Assembly (NCBI RefSeq): GCF_052327305.1
Contig: NZ_CP182486.1
Coordinates: 1,426,001 to 1,490,000 of the forward strand
DNA length: 64,000 nt
Direction of reading: 5' to 3'
Origin: Sphingobium sp052327305
GTDB lineage: Bacteria > Pseudomonadota > Alphaproteobacteria > Sphingomonadales > Sphingomonadaceae
This document shows, one piece after another, positions 13,898-24,700 of the stretch (position 1 is its first letter; each line of letters starts with the position of its first letter). The notes below the pieces were generated by a model that did no database searches, had not been told where the DNA came from, and saw nothing but the letters and a program-made list of their open reading frames with translations. A program made the translations under genes and the position numbers.

Positions 13898-16225
13898 TCA
13901 GTCCTGCGTGATGAAGCTCGGCAGCCCCGCGCTGGACCCGTCGTCATCACCACCGCCATTGCTGCCGCCCTCGCCGCGCTCGCGACGCGGGCCACGGTCA
14001 CCGCCGCGATCACGGCGCGGACCACGATCGCCACGGTCGCCGCCACGGCCACCACCGCCTTCACGACGCGGACCACGGTCGCCACGCGGCTCGCGGGGTT
14101 CGCGCGGAGGACGGGTGTCTTCCAGTTCCTCGCCCGTCTCCTGATCGACAACGCGCATAGACAGGCGAACCTTACCACGCGGATCAATCTCGAGGACCTT
14201 GACCTTCACTTCCTGACCTTCCGACACGACGTCGGTCGGCTTCTCGACGCGCTCGTTGCGCATCTCCGAGACGTGGACGAGGCCGTCCTTGCCACCCATG
14301 AAGTTCACGAACGCGCCGAAATCGACGATGTTGACGACCTTGCCATTGTAGATCTTGCCGACCTCGGCTTCCTCGACGATGCCAAGAATCCATGCCTTGG
14401 CAGCCTCGATCTGCGCGGAATCGGACGAGCTGATCTTGATGATGCCCTCGTCGTCGATATCGACCTTGGCGCCGGTCTCCGCGACGATCTCGCGAATGAC
14501 CTTGCCGCCCGTGCCGATAACGTCGCGGATTTTCGACTTGTCGATCTGGATCGTCTCGATGCGCGGCGCGTGCGCCGAGAGTTCGGTGCGGACTTCGCCC
14601 AGCGCCTTGTTCATCTCGCCCAGAATGTGCGCACGGCCTTCCTTGGCCTGACGCAGCGCGACCTCGAAGATCTCCTGCGTGATGCCGGCGACCTTGATGT
14701 CCATTTGCATCGTGGTGATGCCTTCGGACGTACCGGCGACCTTGAAGTCCATGTCGCCGAGATGATCCTCGTCACCCAGAATGTCGCTGAGGACCGCGAA
14801 GTCCTTGCCTTCCAGGATCAGGCCCATCGCAATGCCGGAGACCGGACGCTTCAGGGGCACGCCGGCATCCATCATCGAGAGCGAACCGCCGCAGACGGTG
14901 GCCATCGAGGAAGAACCGTTGGACTCGGTGATGTCCGAAAGCACACGGATCGTGTAGGGGAAGTCTTCCTTGCTCGGCAGCACGGGATGCAGCGCGCGCC
15001 AGGCGAGCTTGCCATGGCCGACTTCACGACGACCCGGCGCACCGAAGCGGCCGACTTCACCGACCGAATAGGGCGGGAAGTTATAGTGCAGCATGAAGCT
15101 CTCGTAGGAGAGGCCAGTCAGGCCGTCGATCATCTGCTCGGAATCCTTGGTGCCGAGCGTGGTCGTGCAGATGGCCTGCGTCTCGCCGCGCGTGAACAGC
15201 GCCGAGCCGTGCGTGCGGGGCAGGAAGCCGACCATCGCTTCGATCGGGCGGATCTGCGTGGTCGTGCGGCCATCGATACGCTGGCCGTCCTTCAGGATCG
15301 CGCCGCGCACGATCTCCGCTTCCAGCTTCTTGACCTGCTTGATGCCGGCCATGACGGACTGGGCATCGAGCCCCTGCTCGACGAAGGACGCCTTCGCCTT
15401 GTCACGGGCAGCATTGAGCGCGTTGGAACGCTCGGACTTGTTGGTCAGCTTGTAAGCTGCCGCGATGTCCGCGCCGATCAGGCCCTTGAGCTTCGTCTTG
15501 AGCTCGGCATTGCCATCGCCCAGGTTCAGTTCCCACGGATCCTTAGCCGCCTTCTCAGCAAGCTTGATGATCGCGCCGATCACCTTGCGGCTCTCTTCAT
15601 GGGCGAACATGACCGCGCCTAGCATGACGTCCTCGGACAGCTCCTTGGCTTCCGACTCGACCATCATCACAGCCGAATCGGTGGCGGCGACGACGAGATC
15701 GAGCTCGCCCGCCTTTGCCTCTTCAAGGCTGGGGTTGAGCAGATATTCGCCATCCTTGTAACCGATGCGCGCAGCACCGATCGGCCCCATGAAGGGCACG
15801 CCGGAGATGGTGAGCGCAGCCGAGGCAGCAACCATCGCCAGAATATCGGGCTCGGTCTCGCCATCGAAGGAGAGAACCTGCGCGATCACGTTGATCTCGT
15901 TGTAGAAGCCCTCAGGGAAGAGCGGGCGAACCGGCCGGTCGATGAGGCGGGAGACCAGAGTCTCCTTCTCGGTCGCGCCGCGCTCCCGCTTGAAGAAGCC
16001 GCCCGGAATGCGCCCGGCAGCCGAATATTTCTCCTGATAGTGCACGGTGAGCGGGAAGAAATCCTGCCCGTCCTTCACCGACTTGGCGGCCGTGACCGCG
16101 CAGAGCACCACTGTCTCGCCATACGTCGCGATCACCGCGCCATCGGCCTGACGGGCAACGCGGCCCGTCTCGAGCTTGAGCGTCTTGCCGCCCCACTCGA
16201 TTTCCACTGTCTTTACATCAAACAT
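13898..16225 (-). CDS. pnp: Polyribonucleotide nucleotidyltransferase (PNPase)
   Basis: PNPase degrades RNA 3' to 5' by phosphorolysis and is a degradosome component. The 775 residues show two RNase PH domains (the second with TRGETQAICTTTLGT and FMLHYNFPPYSVGE), a KH domain (SKIRDVIGTGGKVIREI) and an S1 domain (GKIYNGKVVNIVDFGAFVNF). The tail is unusual: after residue about 700 it is a low-complexity stretch of Arg-Gly-Asp blocks (RGDRGPRR, GGGGRGGDRGDRGPRR) ending in AGLPSFITQD. Such basic tails usually bind RNA or RNase E. It follows rpsO on the same strand. Confidence 0.97.
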   Translation of the reverse strand: MFDVKTVEIEWGGKTLKLETGRVARQADGAVIATYGETVVLCAVTAAKSVKDGQDFFPLTVHYQEKYSAAGRIPGGFFKRERGATEKETLVSRLIDRPVRPLFPEGFYNEINVIAQVLSFDGETEPDILAMVAASAALTISGVPFMGPIGAARIGYKDGEYLLNPSLEEAKAGELDLVVAATDSAVMMVESEAKELSEDVMLGAVMFAHEESRKVIGAIIKLAEKAAKDPWELNLGDGNAELKTKLKGLIGADIAAAYKLTNKSERSNALNAARDKAKASFVEQGLDAQSVMAGIKQVKKLEAEIVRGAILKDGQRIDGRTTTQIRPIEAMVGFLPRTHGSALFTRGETQAICTTTLGTKDSEQMIDGLTGLSYESFMLHYNFPPYSVGEVGRFGAPGRREVGHGKLAWRALHPVLPSKEDFPYTIRVLSDITESNGSSSMATVCGGSLSMMDAGVPLKRPVSGIAMGLILEGKDFAVLSDILGDEDHLGDMDFKVAGTSEGITTMQMDIKVAGITQEIFEVALRQAKEGRAHILGEMNKALGEVRTELSAHAPRIETIQIDKSKIRDVIGTGGKVIREIVAETGAKVDIDDEGIIKISSSDSAQIEAAKAWILGIVEEAEVGKIYNGKVVNIVDFGAFVNFMGGKDGLVHVSEMRNERVEKPTDVVSEGQEVKVKVLEIDPRGKVRLSMRVVDQETGEELEDTRPPREPREPRGDRGPRREGGGGRGGDRGDRGPRRDRGGDRGPRRERGEGGSNGGGDDDGSSAGLPSFITQD

Positions 16226-16366
16226 CTGATTTCCTTCGCCCGCGGCGCCCTATTGCACGGCGGGGCCTGTCTGCGGGCTCGTCCGGCCCGCGGCGGTCGG
16301 GGCATATCCTCGCCCCTGTTTTGTACGGTGCGCATCGCCGGATTGCGATGGCCCCGATAAAGCGAA

Positions 16367-16387
16367 ACGGCCCCACTCGGGGGCCGT
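16367..16387 (-). terminator. Terminator-like hairpin after rpsO
   Basis: An 8-bp stem (ACGGCCCC / GGGGCCGT) lies 18 bases after the rpsO stop. On the minus strand it is followed by TTTCGCTTT. In many bacteria such a hairpin between rpsO and pnp is an attenuator and RNase III site. Confidence 0.6.
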
Positions 16388-16404
16388 CTGCTTCTGCTCC
16401 AGAC

Positions 16405-16674
16405 TTACTTGCGAAGTCCGAGTTTTGCGATGAGGGCGGTGTAGCGCGCCGCATCCTTCTTCTTGAGATAGTCGAGCAGCGAGCGACGCTTGTTCACCAG
16501 CATCAGCAGGCCACGACGGCTATGATTGTCCTTGTGGTGGGTCTTGAAGTGCTCGGTCAGGTTGGCGATGCGCTCGGAAAGGATCGCTACCTGCACCTCG
16601 GGAGAGCCCGTATCGCCCGATGCGCGGGCATTGTCCTGAATGATCTCAGTCTTCTTTTCGGCGGTAACCGACAT
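16405..16674 (-). CDS. rpsO: 30S ribosomal protein S15
   Basis: This 89-residue primary 16S-rRNA-binding protein of the small subunit platform has the family core HFKTHHKDNHSRRGLLMLVNKR and LLDYLKKKDAARY. The length is exact for bacterial S15. It sits in the conserved truB-rpsO-pnp order, 18 bases after truB, and is followed by a hairpin before pnp. Confidence 0.98.
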   Translation of the reverse strand: MSVTAEKKTEIIQDNARASGDTGSPEVQVAILSERIANLTEHFKTHHKDNHSRRGLLMLVNKRRSLLDYLKKKDAARYTALIAKLGLRK

Positions 16675-16692
16675 GCTATTTACTCCGCGACA

Positions 16693-17622
16693 TCAGGAAA
16701 AATTGAACCCGCGCACGACCCTGATCTCGGGGCCGACAGCTTCAACCAGTGCCACGGGAACATCTCCCGCCATCGCCAGCATCAGCCCTTCGCGAGGTTT
16801 CCCCATAAGCGTGCGTCCCTGACGGAGCGCATGTGCTTCCTGGGGGGAGACGGAGAAAGCCAGGATGTCGTCCAGCCCCGCCGTCAATGGCAGCAACAGC
16901 TGCTCCAAGTCGTGCGCCCTAGCAGCATCGGCCAGTTTGTCCAGCGAAATCGCCTGATCCTGAAGGAAAGGCCCGGCCTTCACGCGCCTGAGATAGGTCA
17001 CGTGGCCGACCGTTTCCAAAGCAAGCGCGATGTCCCGCGCGAGGCTGCGGATGTACGTACCCTTCGAGACATGCGCGGTGAGGGTGATCTCCTCCAACGG
17101 GTCTTTGTCATTCTCGCGAACGGAGGACAGATGCAGGGCGTGGATCGTCACGGCCCTGGTCTTCATCTCAACATCCTCACCGGCGCGCGCCCGATCATAA
17201 GCGCGCTGCCCATCCACCTTTATCGCGCTGTAGACCGGCGGCGCCTGCTCGATCGGACCCGTGAAGCGCGGCAGGATCGCCTCGACCTCCGCCAGGCTCG
17301 GCCGCGCATCGCTCTGCGCGACGACCGCGCCTTCAAGATCGAGCGTGTCGGTCTGCGTGCCGAAACCGATCGTGAAGTCATAGATCTTGTCGCTGTCGAG
17401 CATCCGCCCGGCCAGCTTGGTCGCTTCGCCCACCGCGATCGGCAATACGCCCTGCGCAAGCGGATCGAGCGTGCCGCCATGGCCGACCTTGGCCTTGGGG
17501 TATCCGCCCTCGCGCAGCGCCCGCTTCACGGCGCTTACTCCCTGTGTGGAGCCGAGGCCCAGGGGTTTGTCGATCACGATCCAGCCGTGAAGCGGTCTCA
17601 ATATCGGGCTGTTACTGGTCAT
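16693..17622 (-). CDS. truB: tRNA pseudouridine-55 synthase TruB
   Basis: TruB makes the universal pseudouridine 55 in the T loop of tRNAs. The 309 residues carry KPLGLGSTQ, the catalytic motif GHGGTLDPLAQGVL with nucleophile D53, and the family motif SKGTYIRSLARDI in the middle. A degenerate PUA-like C-terminal part follows. Length is normal. It is the first gene of the truB-rpsO-pnp cluster and is divergent from the acyltransferase gene. Confidence 0.97.
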   Translation of the reverse strand: MTSNSPILRPLHGWIVIDKPLGLGSTQGVSAVKRALREGGYPKAKVGHGGTLDPLAQGVLPIAVGEATKLAGRMLDSDKIYDFTIGFGTQTDTLDLEGAVVAQSDARPSLAEVEAILPRFTGPIEQAPPVYSAIKVDGQRAYDRARAGEDVEMKTRAVTIHALHLSSVRENDKDPLEEITLTAHVSKGTYIRSLARDIALALETVGHVTYLRRVKAGPFLQDQAISLDKLADAARAHDLEQLLLPLTAGLDDILAFSVSPQEAHALRQGRTLMGKPREGLMLAMAGDVPVALVEAVGPEIRVVRGFNFS

Positions 17623-17692
17623 GGGGCCTTAATCTGGTCCTTATATGATTCTATGTTTCGCGCCGCAGCGAAAAGGGGCTTACTCTCTCCGA

Positions 17693-18682
17693 ATGAACCG
17701 GCTTCCGGCTCTCGATAATGCCAAGGGCATAGCGATTGCCGCTGTGATCGTCTTTCATGTTCTGCGGGGCTTCCACTCCGCCGGCATGATCGACGGAGGC
17801 ATTGCGGCGCGCTTCGCGGATGCATTTGCTTATGGCTTCCATGTGCAGACATTCTTCGTGATCGCTGGCTACTTCGCCTGGCCGCGCGCGGACAAGCTTG
17901 CCTTCCAGCGAGACCGGCAGTTCTCCCTCTATTATTCCTATCTCTTCTGGTCGATCGTCAGCTGGATGGTCGCCTATGCGTTGAGTGGCCGCGTCAATAC
18001 CGCCGTGACGACCGAGGAACTGCTGTATCTTCCGGTCCGGCCGATCGAGCATTTCTGGTTTTTGCTGATCCTAATGATCGGCACTGCCGCCCTTGCCGCG
18101 CTCCGCACACCCCGCGCGATTCTTATGGGAATTGGCGTGCTGGCTGCCATGACGCTTCTGGATGTCGTCCACTGGTATGCCGTCTGCGAATGCGTCATCT
18201 TCGTCCTCACGGGAGCCTGGCTGCGCGCGGGGCCGGGACTGCCGCCCGTCCGGAGTTGGGCGGCCTGGCTAGGCGTCGTGCTCCTCGCCATTGGAGCCTG
18301 GATCAGCGTGACGGTCAAAACGCCGCTCATACCCATCTGGCTGATCTGGTCGTCATTTGGCGGGGTCTATGCCTGTTATGCCCTCGCATCCCATATCGCC
18401 GGCTACCCCATGCTTTCCCGCATATTCAGCTTCCTTGGGCGCCATTCCATGCCGCTCTACCTGCTCCACATTTTCGGCGGATCGGGAACGCGCATCATCC
18501 TGAAAATGGTGGTCCCGCAGATGGCAATGCCCGGTGCGGTCATGCTGAGCATTCTGGGCTCTTTTCTGGTGCCACTGGTCATCTATGGGCTCGCCCGGCG
18601 CATGGGCATAACCAAATGGATCGGCCTCGATCCCATTGTGGTTCAGCCGCCCAGGCCAATGACGACGAGTCAGCCAGCCTGA
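17693..18682 (+). CDS. Acyltransferase 3 family membrane protein
   Basis: This 329-residue integral membrane protein has about ten hydrophobic helices. The N-terminus LDNAKGIAIAAVIVFHVLRG contains the histidine conserved in the acyltransferase 3 family, which O-acylates surface sugars or lipids. I chose the ATG at 17693 because family proteins start close to this motif; an in-frame ATG at 17645 has no better context. It lies just left of the island boundary at 18737. The acceptor is unknown. Confidence 0.8.
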   Translation: MNRLPALDNAKGIAIAAVIVFHVLRGFHSAGMIDGGIAARFADAFAYGFHVQTFFVIAGYFAWPRADKLAFQRDRQFSLYYSYLFWSIVSWMVAYALSGRVNTAVTTEELLYLPVRPIEHFWFLLILMIGTAALAALRTPRAILMGIGVLAAMTLLDVVHWYAVCECVIFVLTGAWLRAGPGLPPVRSWAAWLGVVLLAIGAWISVTVKTPLIPIWLIWSSFGGVYACYALASHIAGYPMLSRIFSFLGRHSMPLYLLHIFGGSGTRIILKMVVPQMAMPGAVMLSILGSFLVPLVIYGLARRMGITKWIGLDPIVVQPPRPMTTSQPA

Positions 18683-18736
18683 ACATTGTCGCCGCCGGGC
18701 AAGGTTCGGTCGGGAGACTCGGAGGCTTCAGGAAAC

Positions 18737-18782
18737 ATGGTGCTACCGGTGAGGATTGAACTCACGACCTCAGCCTTACCAA
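18737..18782. repeat. Left island boundary: direct repeat of the tRNA-Thr 3' half
   Basis: These 46 bases repeat the 3' half of the tRNA-Thr gene at 49558-49603 in the same orientation with one mismatch (A at 18745 for G at 49566). Identity ends inside the anticodon loop, where CGCC replaces GGAT. This is the usual form of an attachment site left by a tRNA-targeting integrase. Confidence 0.85.
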
Positions 18783-19216
18783 CGCCATCTCATTCCTTGC
18801 CTGCAGATCGATGGCGGCCATCGCGGTGAAGACCTTATGGCCGGCTACGACATCTGGAAAACGTCACCCAAGGACAAGGAGAGCGAGCTCGTCCGTCTCA
18901 AGAATGTGGCGGTCAAAGGCCCACACTGAGGAGGAAGTTCCGGCGTAGACGATTGGCCTCGGGCGGAACGTGTCCACGGATACTTTCCGAACACCCATTT
19001 ATTCGAAGTGATAATGAAAACTGGGGTGGGAGCCCGACGCAGTGCCTGACAAATAGCCGGAGCGAGTTTTCGGAACGCCGATGGGCAGAACAAATAAGCG
19101 TTGGCTGCATGACAGCTGCCATTCCGACAGCAGTCGGTATCCGTTCATCAGGGCATGAACGGCATGGCCATGCTCTGAAGAGAGGTGTCTTAACCTTTCG
19201 CCGCCACCATGTGGCC
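18783..19216. other. Gene-poor island edge
   Basis: I see no convincing complete gene here. A short open reading of about 40 codons ending at 18930 (LMAGYDIWKTSPKDKES) may be the tail of a lost gene, but I do not recognise it. The rest is the upstream region of the TonB-dependent receptor. Confidence 0.4.
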
Positions 19217-21559
19217 ATGTTTCTTCCGGTGACGACTCACGGACAATTCACTGCTTCCCTGCTCTGGAAAGGAGTGGTGGCAAGTAAAATATCCATTATT
19301 TCCTCGTCGGATGGGACAATCGTCGCGTCGACATGCCGACCGCGCCGGTCATGCAGCCTCGCGTTACTCGCATGCACTGCCTTGGCTGTGCTTGCTTCGG
19401 CTCCCGCCGATGCCCAGACTATCCCCGGCGTCACTGAGGGCCTTCCCGATATCGTCGTCACCGCACAGAGGCGCGTCGAGCCGCTGGCGCGAACCCCGCT
19501 TTCCGTTACAGCTATCTCCGGCAACGAAATAGTGGAAGCCGGCGTGCAGAGCGTCGGCGACCTTGCCATGCTGGCGCCCAACATCTCGATCGATCCGGCC
19601 GTCACGCTGTCCGGCAGCAACGCCGCGGCGGCGATCTTCATCCGCGGCGTTGGCCAGAGCGACTTTCTACTGACGACCGATCCGGGCGTCGGCCTCTATG
19701 TCGATGGCGTCTACGTTTCGCGGTCGGTGGGCAGCCTGCTCGACCTGATCGATATCGGCCGGGTGGAGATAGTCCGCGGGCCGCAGGGCACGCTCTATGG
19801 CAAGAACACGATCGGCGGGGCCATCAATGTCATCAGCCGACGGCCCGGCAAGGATCCCTCGCTGACAGCGGACCTCACGGTCGGCACCGACAGGCTGTTC
19901 AACGCGATCCTCACGGCGAACCTCCCTTTGTCTTCCCGCGTCCGCGCGCGCGTAACGGCCGGGCGGCTCAGCCAGGACGGCTATGTCCGCCGCCCGCTGG
20001 TGGAAGACAGGCTGGGCAATACCGATCGCGTCGCGTTTCGCGGTCAGCTCGATATCGACCTGACCGATACATTGAGCCTGTTGCTGGCCGCGGACTATAT
20101 GAAAGCGGACGAGGCTGGCGGACCCTCGACCCTGATCCGCACCTATTCGCTGGCAGGGCCGCCGCTCAACCAGAGCTTCATTCATAACGTCGTGCTGGGC
20201 GCGCCGGGTGGAATATATGACGGTCGTTGGGCAACGGGCAGCGCCTATGTTTCGAACGGCACCGCACCATCCATATCAGATCTGGAAGTGGGCGGGGCCA
20301 GCGCGACCACGACGCTCGACCTGGGCTGGGCCGAGGCGAAATCGATCACGGCATGGCGTGCCTTCGGCACCTATTTCACCCGCGACGGCGACCAGTCACC
20401 GCTCAACGTCTATGCGACCACTGCGCGCGTTCATGACCGGCAATTCACCCAGGAGGTGCAGCTGTCGGGACATCGCGGCGCCGGTTTCGACTGGCTGGTC
20501 GGCGGCTTCTACGGCTATGAGAAGGGTCGCGATGACAGCAAGCTGTTTCTCGCCGGCTTCGACATTCAGAGCGGAGGCCATGACATCATCAGCAAGAGCT
20601 GGGCGCTGTTCGGGCAGCAGACCTACAGGCCCTTCGCCAAACTCGGCCTTACGGCAGGGCTACGTTATACCGGTGAAGAAAAGAGCTACACACCGGATCA
20701 GTTCTTCCTTGCCAGCCGTCTGCCCGCTCCCCGTGCAGGCACGATCCTGGTTCCCGGTATCGCGGCGCGTCGCAGCTTCAGCAATGTCAATTACCGCCTC
20801 GCCGCCGACTATGCCTGGAATGATGCGCTGATGACCTACGCATCCTGGTCGACCGGCTTCAAGAGCGGCGGCTTCACGCAGCGCAATAGCAGCGTGGTTC
20901 CCGCGCTGCCCACCTTCGACCCCGAGAGGGTGAAGGTGGCCGAGATCGGCTTCAAATATCAGGCGCCCGACCGGCGCATCCGCTTCAACGGCGCGGCTTT
21001 CGAGACCTATTATACCGATCTGCAGATACTGGTTGTCGAGCAGGCCGGCTTCGCCCCGGTGGTCAAGAATGCGGCCCGCGCCAGAATCCGCGGCTTCGAG
21101 CTGGAATCCGAAATGCTAATCCTGCCTGGCCTCAGGTTGAGCGGGGGTGTCGGTCATCTCGGTGCGCGCTACACCGCTATCGACAGGCGCGCCTCCGAGA
21201 TCACGCTGGGCAAGAAGCTGGTCCACACGCCCGAATGGACCGCCAATGTGGCGCTCAGCTATGACGCCATCATAGCAGGATTGGGATCGCTGAAGCCGCG
21301 CATCGACTGGAGCTTCACATCGACCGTCTATAATGATGCGCTCAATTCGCCGGAGATCAGCCAGCCTGGCTATAATCTCATCAATGCCAGCCTCGGTTTC
21401 ATCCCGTCCGACAGCGATTTCTCGCTAATGCTCGGCGTGCGCAACCTTGCCAATAAGCATTATCTGGTCAGCGGCAATGTCAACCCGTCACTGGGCGCGG
21501 CTTCGGCGACTTATGCCCGCCCGCGCGAAGCCTATGTGCGGGCAAGAATCACCTTCTAG
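19217..21559 (+). CDS. TonB-dependent outer-membrane receptor
   Basis: This protein of about 780 residues is an outer-membrane gated channel energised by TonB-ExbB-ExbD. A signal peptide (SCSLALLACTALAVLASAPADA) is followed by a TonB-box-like region (DIVVTAQRR), a plug domain (RVEIVRGPQGTLYGKNTIGGAINV) and a 22-strand barrel ending with the terminal phenylalanine in YVRARITF. The start is uncertain: the frame is open from 18953, and I took the ATG at 19217. The substrate is unknown; the family serves siderophores, vitamins, sugars and aromatic compounds. It directly precedes the hybrid kinase, which may respond to its ligand. Confidence 0.88.
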   Translation: MFLPVTTHGQFTASLLWKGVVASKISIISSSDGTIVASTCRPRRSCSLALLACTALAVLASAPADAQTIPGVTEGLPDIVVTAQRRVEPLARTPLSVTAISGNEIVEAGVQSVGDLAMLAPNISIDPAVTLSGSNAAAAIFIRGVGQSDFLLTTDPGVGLYVDGVYVSRSVGSLLDLIDIGRVEIVRGPQGTLYGKNTIGGAINVISRRPGKDPSLTADLTVGTDRLFNAILTANLPLSSRVRARVTAGRLSQDGYVRRPLVEDRLGNTDRVAFRGQLDIDLTDTLSLLLAADYMKADEAGGPSTLIRTYSLAGPPLNQSFIHNVVLGAPGGIYDGRWATGSAYVSNGTAPSISDLEVGGASATTTLDLGWAEAKSITAWRAFGTYFTRDGDQSPLNVYATTARVHDRQFTQEVQLSGHRGAGFDWLVGGFYGYEKGRDDSKLFLAGFDIQSGGHDIISKSWALFGQQTYRPFAKLGLTAGLRYTGEEKSYTPDQFFLASRLPAPRAGTILVPGIAARRSFSNVNYRLAADYAWNDALMTYASWSTGFKSGGFTQRNSSVVPALPTFDPERVKVAEIGFKYQAPDRRIRFNGAAFETYYTDLQILVVEQAGFAPVVKNAARARIRGFELESEMLILPGLRLSGGVGHLGARYTAIDRRASEITLGKKLVHTPEWTANVALSYDAIIAGLGSLKPRIDWSFTSTVYNDALNSPEISQPGYNLINASLGFIPSDSDFSLMLGVRNLANKHYLVSGNVNPSLGAASATYARPREAYVRARITF

Positions 21560-21712
21560 AAAATGACCGCCGTCCTGATTGGTCCGCCAGCCCGCATCAA
21601 TCGGACATTCGCTGTCGCCTCCCCAGAGCACGGATTATTCATTGAATATCAACTCTATTCGACAAATCTTTACACTTGTTCCGCATCCTTCCCGAGAAGG
21701 GAGGCTGGTAAT

Positions 21713-24700
21713 TTGTTCAGTCTATCGCGGAGGCAGGCTTCGATAGCGGCTCATGTCGTTCAGCGGCCATCGCTTCAGACCCATCTGATCGTGCTGGTCC
21801 TGCTGGTGCTCGTTCCGACACTCGGGGTTGTGGCGGCGACGCTTGCGCGCGCCGGTGCGTCCTATCGCCAGGCATCGACCGCTCAGCTTCTCGCGACCGC
21901 CAACCTTGCCGCACAATCGGTGGAAAGCGAATTGCGCGCCACCTCGCATATTATCGAAAACTATGGGCCCACCCGGGGAACCACAGAAACCAGCGGCGGA
22001 GCACTTTTCAAGGGGCGCCTTGGATCGACCCTGATCAGAAGAGAGCCCGCTGGCCTCGCCGCCCGGCCGGTAACGTCTCCCGCCATCCTCACCGATCTCG
22101 CCTCGAAAGCGGCCTCGACCGGAGAAATGGCCGTCTCGAACATCTTCTCGTCCGGTGCGTCACCGCAGATCGCGATCGCCATTTCCCGCGATGTCGGCAA
22201 GGGGAGCGTTGAGGTCGCCACCATGGTCGCCAGGCCAACGGACCTGGTGCGGACATTGACACGGGAGGGAGCCTTCCCCGATTCATTGGTACTTGCCGTG
22301 ACCGACGGTACCGGACGGGTCGTTGCTCGCTCCAGCGAGGCTGACCAGTTCATCGGTAAGCCCGTGCCCGACTGGGCCACCTTGAAAGCTCTCGGCAAGA
22401 CGAGCGGCACCTTCGAGGCGCGAAGAATTGACGGCCCTCGCGTCATTTTCGCCTTTCAAACGATCCGTGGGACGCCGGGCTGGGTCGCGGTTGTCGGAGA
22501 GCCGCTCAGGGTGTTCAATGACCGTTGGCGGCAACCGCTCATCGTCTTGTTCGCCGCCTCGGCAGCAACGCTTTTCTTCGCCCTCCTGTTGGCCATGTTG
22601 TTGGCCCGGCGCATATTGCGGCCCATCCGGCATCTGGCCCAGCATGCCCGCGCTGTGGCGGATGGCGAAGGCGCCGATTACAGCCTTTCGGATGCCGCCC
22701 CGCGATCCTCCGTGGCAGAGTTCGAGACGCTGCGGCACAGCCTGGAGAGCGCGGAGGTTGAGACCCGGCGCAGCCACCAGGCCCTGCAGCAAAGCTATGA
22801 GGCGCTTCGCCAGGCCGAAAGGCTGGCACGGATCGGCAGCTGGTCGCTCGATCTCGCCAGCGGTCACTTCACCTGCTCGGACATGCTCTATGAGATTAAT
22901 GGTGCCGATCCGGCTGGGCCACCGCTGACCACTGCGGACCTTCAAAGATTGCTGGCCCCGGAAAGTCTCCAGAGGATGAACGCCGCCATCGCAGCCTGCA
23001 TTGAAACCGGACAGCCCTATGTCATGGAAGTGGAGCACCTGCGAGCGGATGGACCGAGCTTCCCGGCCTATATCCGGGGCCAGGCCCAGCGCGACGGGGC
23101 GGGCCGGATCATCGGCCTCGCCGGAACCGTCCAGGACATCAGCGATCGCCAGGAAGAGCAGGCGCGGTTGGCGACCCTGGCAGACAATCTGCCCAGCGGC
23201 GTCATCTATCGCCTCGAGCAGCCGGCGGATGGCGAGCTGACCGTCACCTATATGAGCGCTGGCATCATTCGGCTGACGGGCCTGTCGGCAGACGAGATCA
23301 CCCGGGATCGGATGGCGTTCCTCAACATGATCCACCCGGAAGATAGTACTGGCTATTCCGACGCCATGGAGCGATCCCGTCTCACGGGAGCCCCTGTAGA
23401 CCACACACTTCGCGTGAGCACACGAGACGGCCGGCTGATCTGGATGCATATCCGCTCGGCGCCGCGCCTCCAGTCCGATGGGCGAACCATCTGGGACGGT
23501 ATCGCCCGCGACGTTACCGGCGAGCGGCTGGCGGCCGAAGCGCTCCATCAGGCCAAGGAGGCGGCCGAGGCCGCCGAACGGACCAAGAGCGACTTCCTGG
23601 CCACGATGAGCCACGAGATCCGTACACCGATGAACACGGTGATCGGGATGACGCGCCTGACGCTACAGACCCCCCTTGCGCCAAAGCAGCGCAATTATCT
23701 CGAGAAGATCGACCTCTCGGCGAAAGCGTTGCTCGGCATCATCAACGATGTCCTCGATTTCTCCAAGATCGAGGCGGGCGGACTGGAACTGGAGGATACG
23801 CCTTTCACGCTCGAGTCGGTGCTCGAGTCCGTTTCGGCGGTCATGGCGATGCCGGCGGAGGACAAGGGGCTCGAGATCGCCTATGCGGTCGACACGCAGG
23901 CGCCGCGCCAGCTGAGGGGAGATCCCCTCCGCCTGGGGCAGGTACTGACCAACCTGGTCAGCAACGCGGTGAAATTCACCGAAACCGGCGAAGTGGTGAT
24001 CTCTATCGAGCCGGTGCTGGCCGAGGATGGCGCCCCGCTTTTGCAATTTTCGGTTCGTGACACTGGGATCGGCCTCAGCGCTGATCAGATAGCTGGCCTG
24101 TTCCGCCCCTTCTCGCAGGCCGCGAGCGACACGTCGCGCAAATATGGCGGTACCGGCCTGGGCCTCGCCATCTGCAAGCAGCTTGTCGAGATGATGGGCG
24201 GCAGGATCTGGGTGGATAGCGTGCTCGGAGAGGGCAGCACCTTCTCCTTCACCATCGCCTCCCGCTCGATCGGCGAGGCATCTATGTCTCATCCCGTCAG
24301 CCGGCGATCCGCTCTGCTCACGGATCGCCGCGTCCTGATCGTCGACGACAATGCCAGCGCCCGGCAGATATTGCGGGAGATGGTGACCGAATTCGGCCTC
24401 GCCGCCGAAACTGTGGATTCCGGCGCAGGCGCCCTTGCCCGGCTGCGGGCCGAAGCCGAGCATGGCAAGCCTTTCGACATCGTTCTGATGGATTGGCGCA
24501 TGCCGACGATGGACGGCCTGGAGACCGCCCGCAGGATCCGCGCCGACGAGAGCTTGCCTCATATGCCGGCGGTGCTGATGGTAACGGCCTATGGTCGGGA
24601 AGAGGTGCTGTGTGGAGCGGAGCAGCTGGGTCTTGAAGGCGTGCTCATCAAGCCGATTACCGAATCCGTCATGTTCAACACCATCTCGGAAATCTTCTCC

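Noticed and set aside
14273..15622. A 449-codon open frame on the plus strand
   Set aside because: It is antisense to pnp and lacks recognisable domains.
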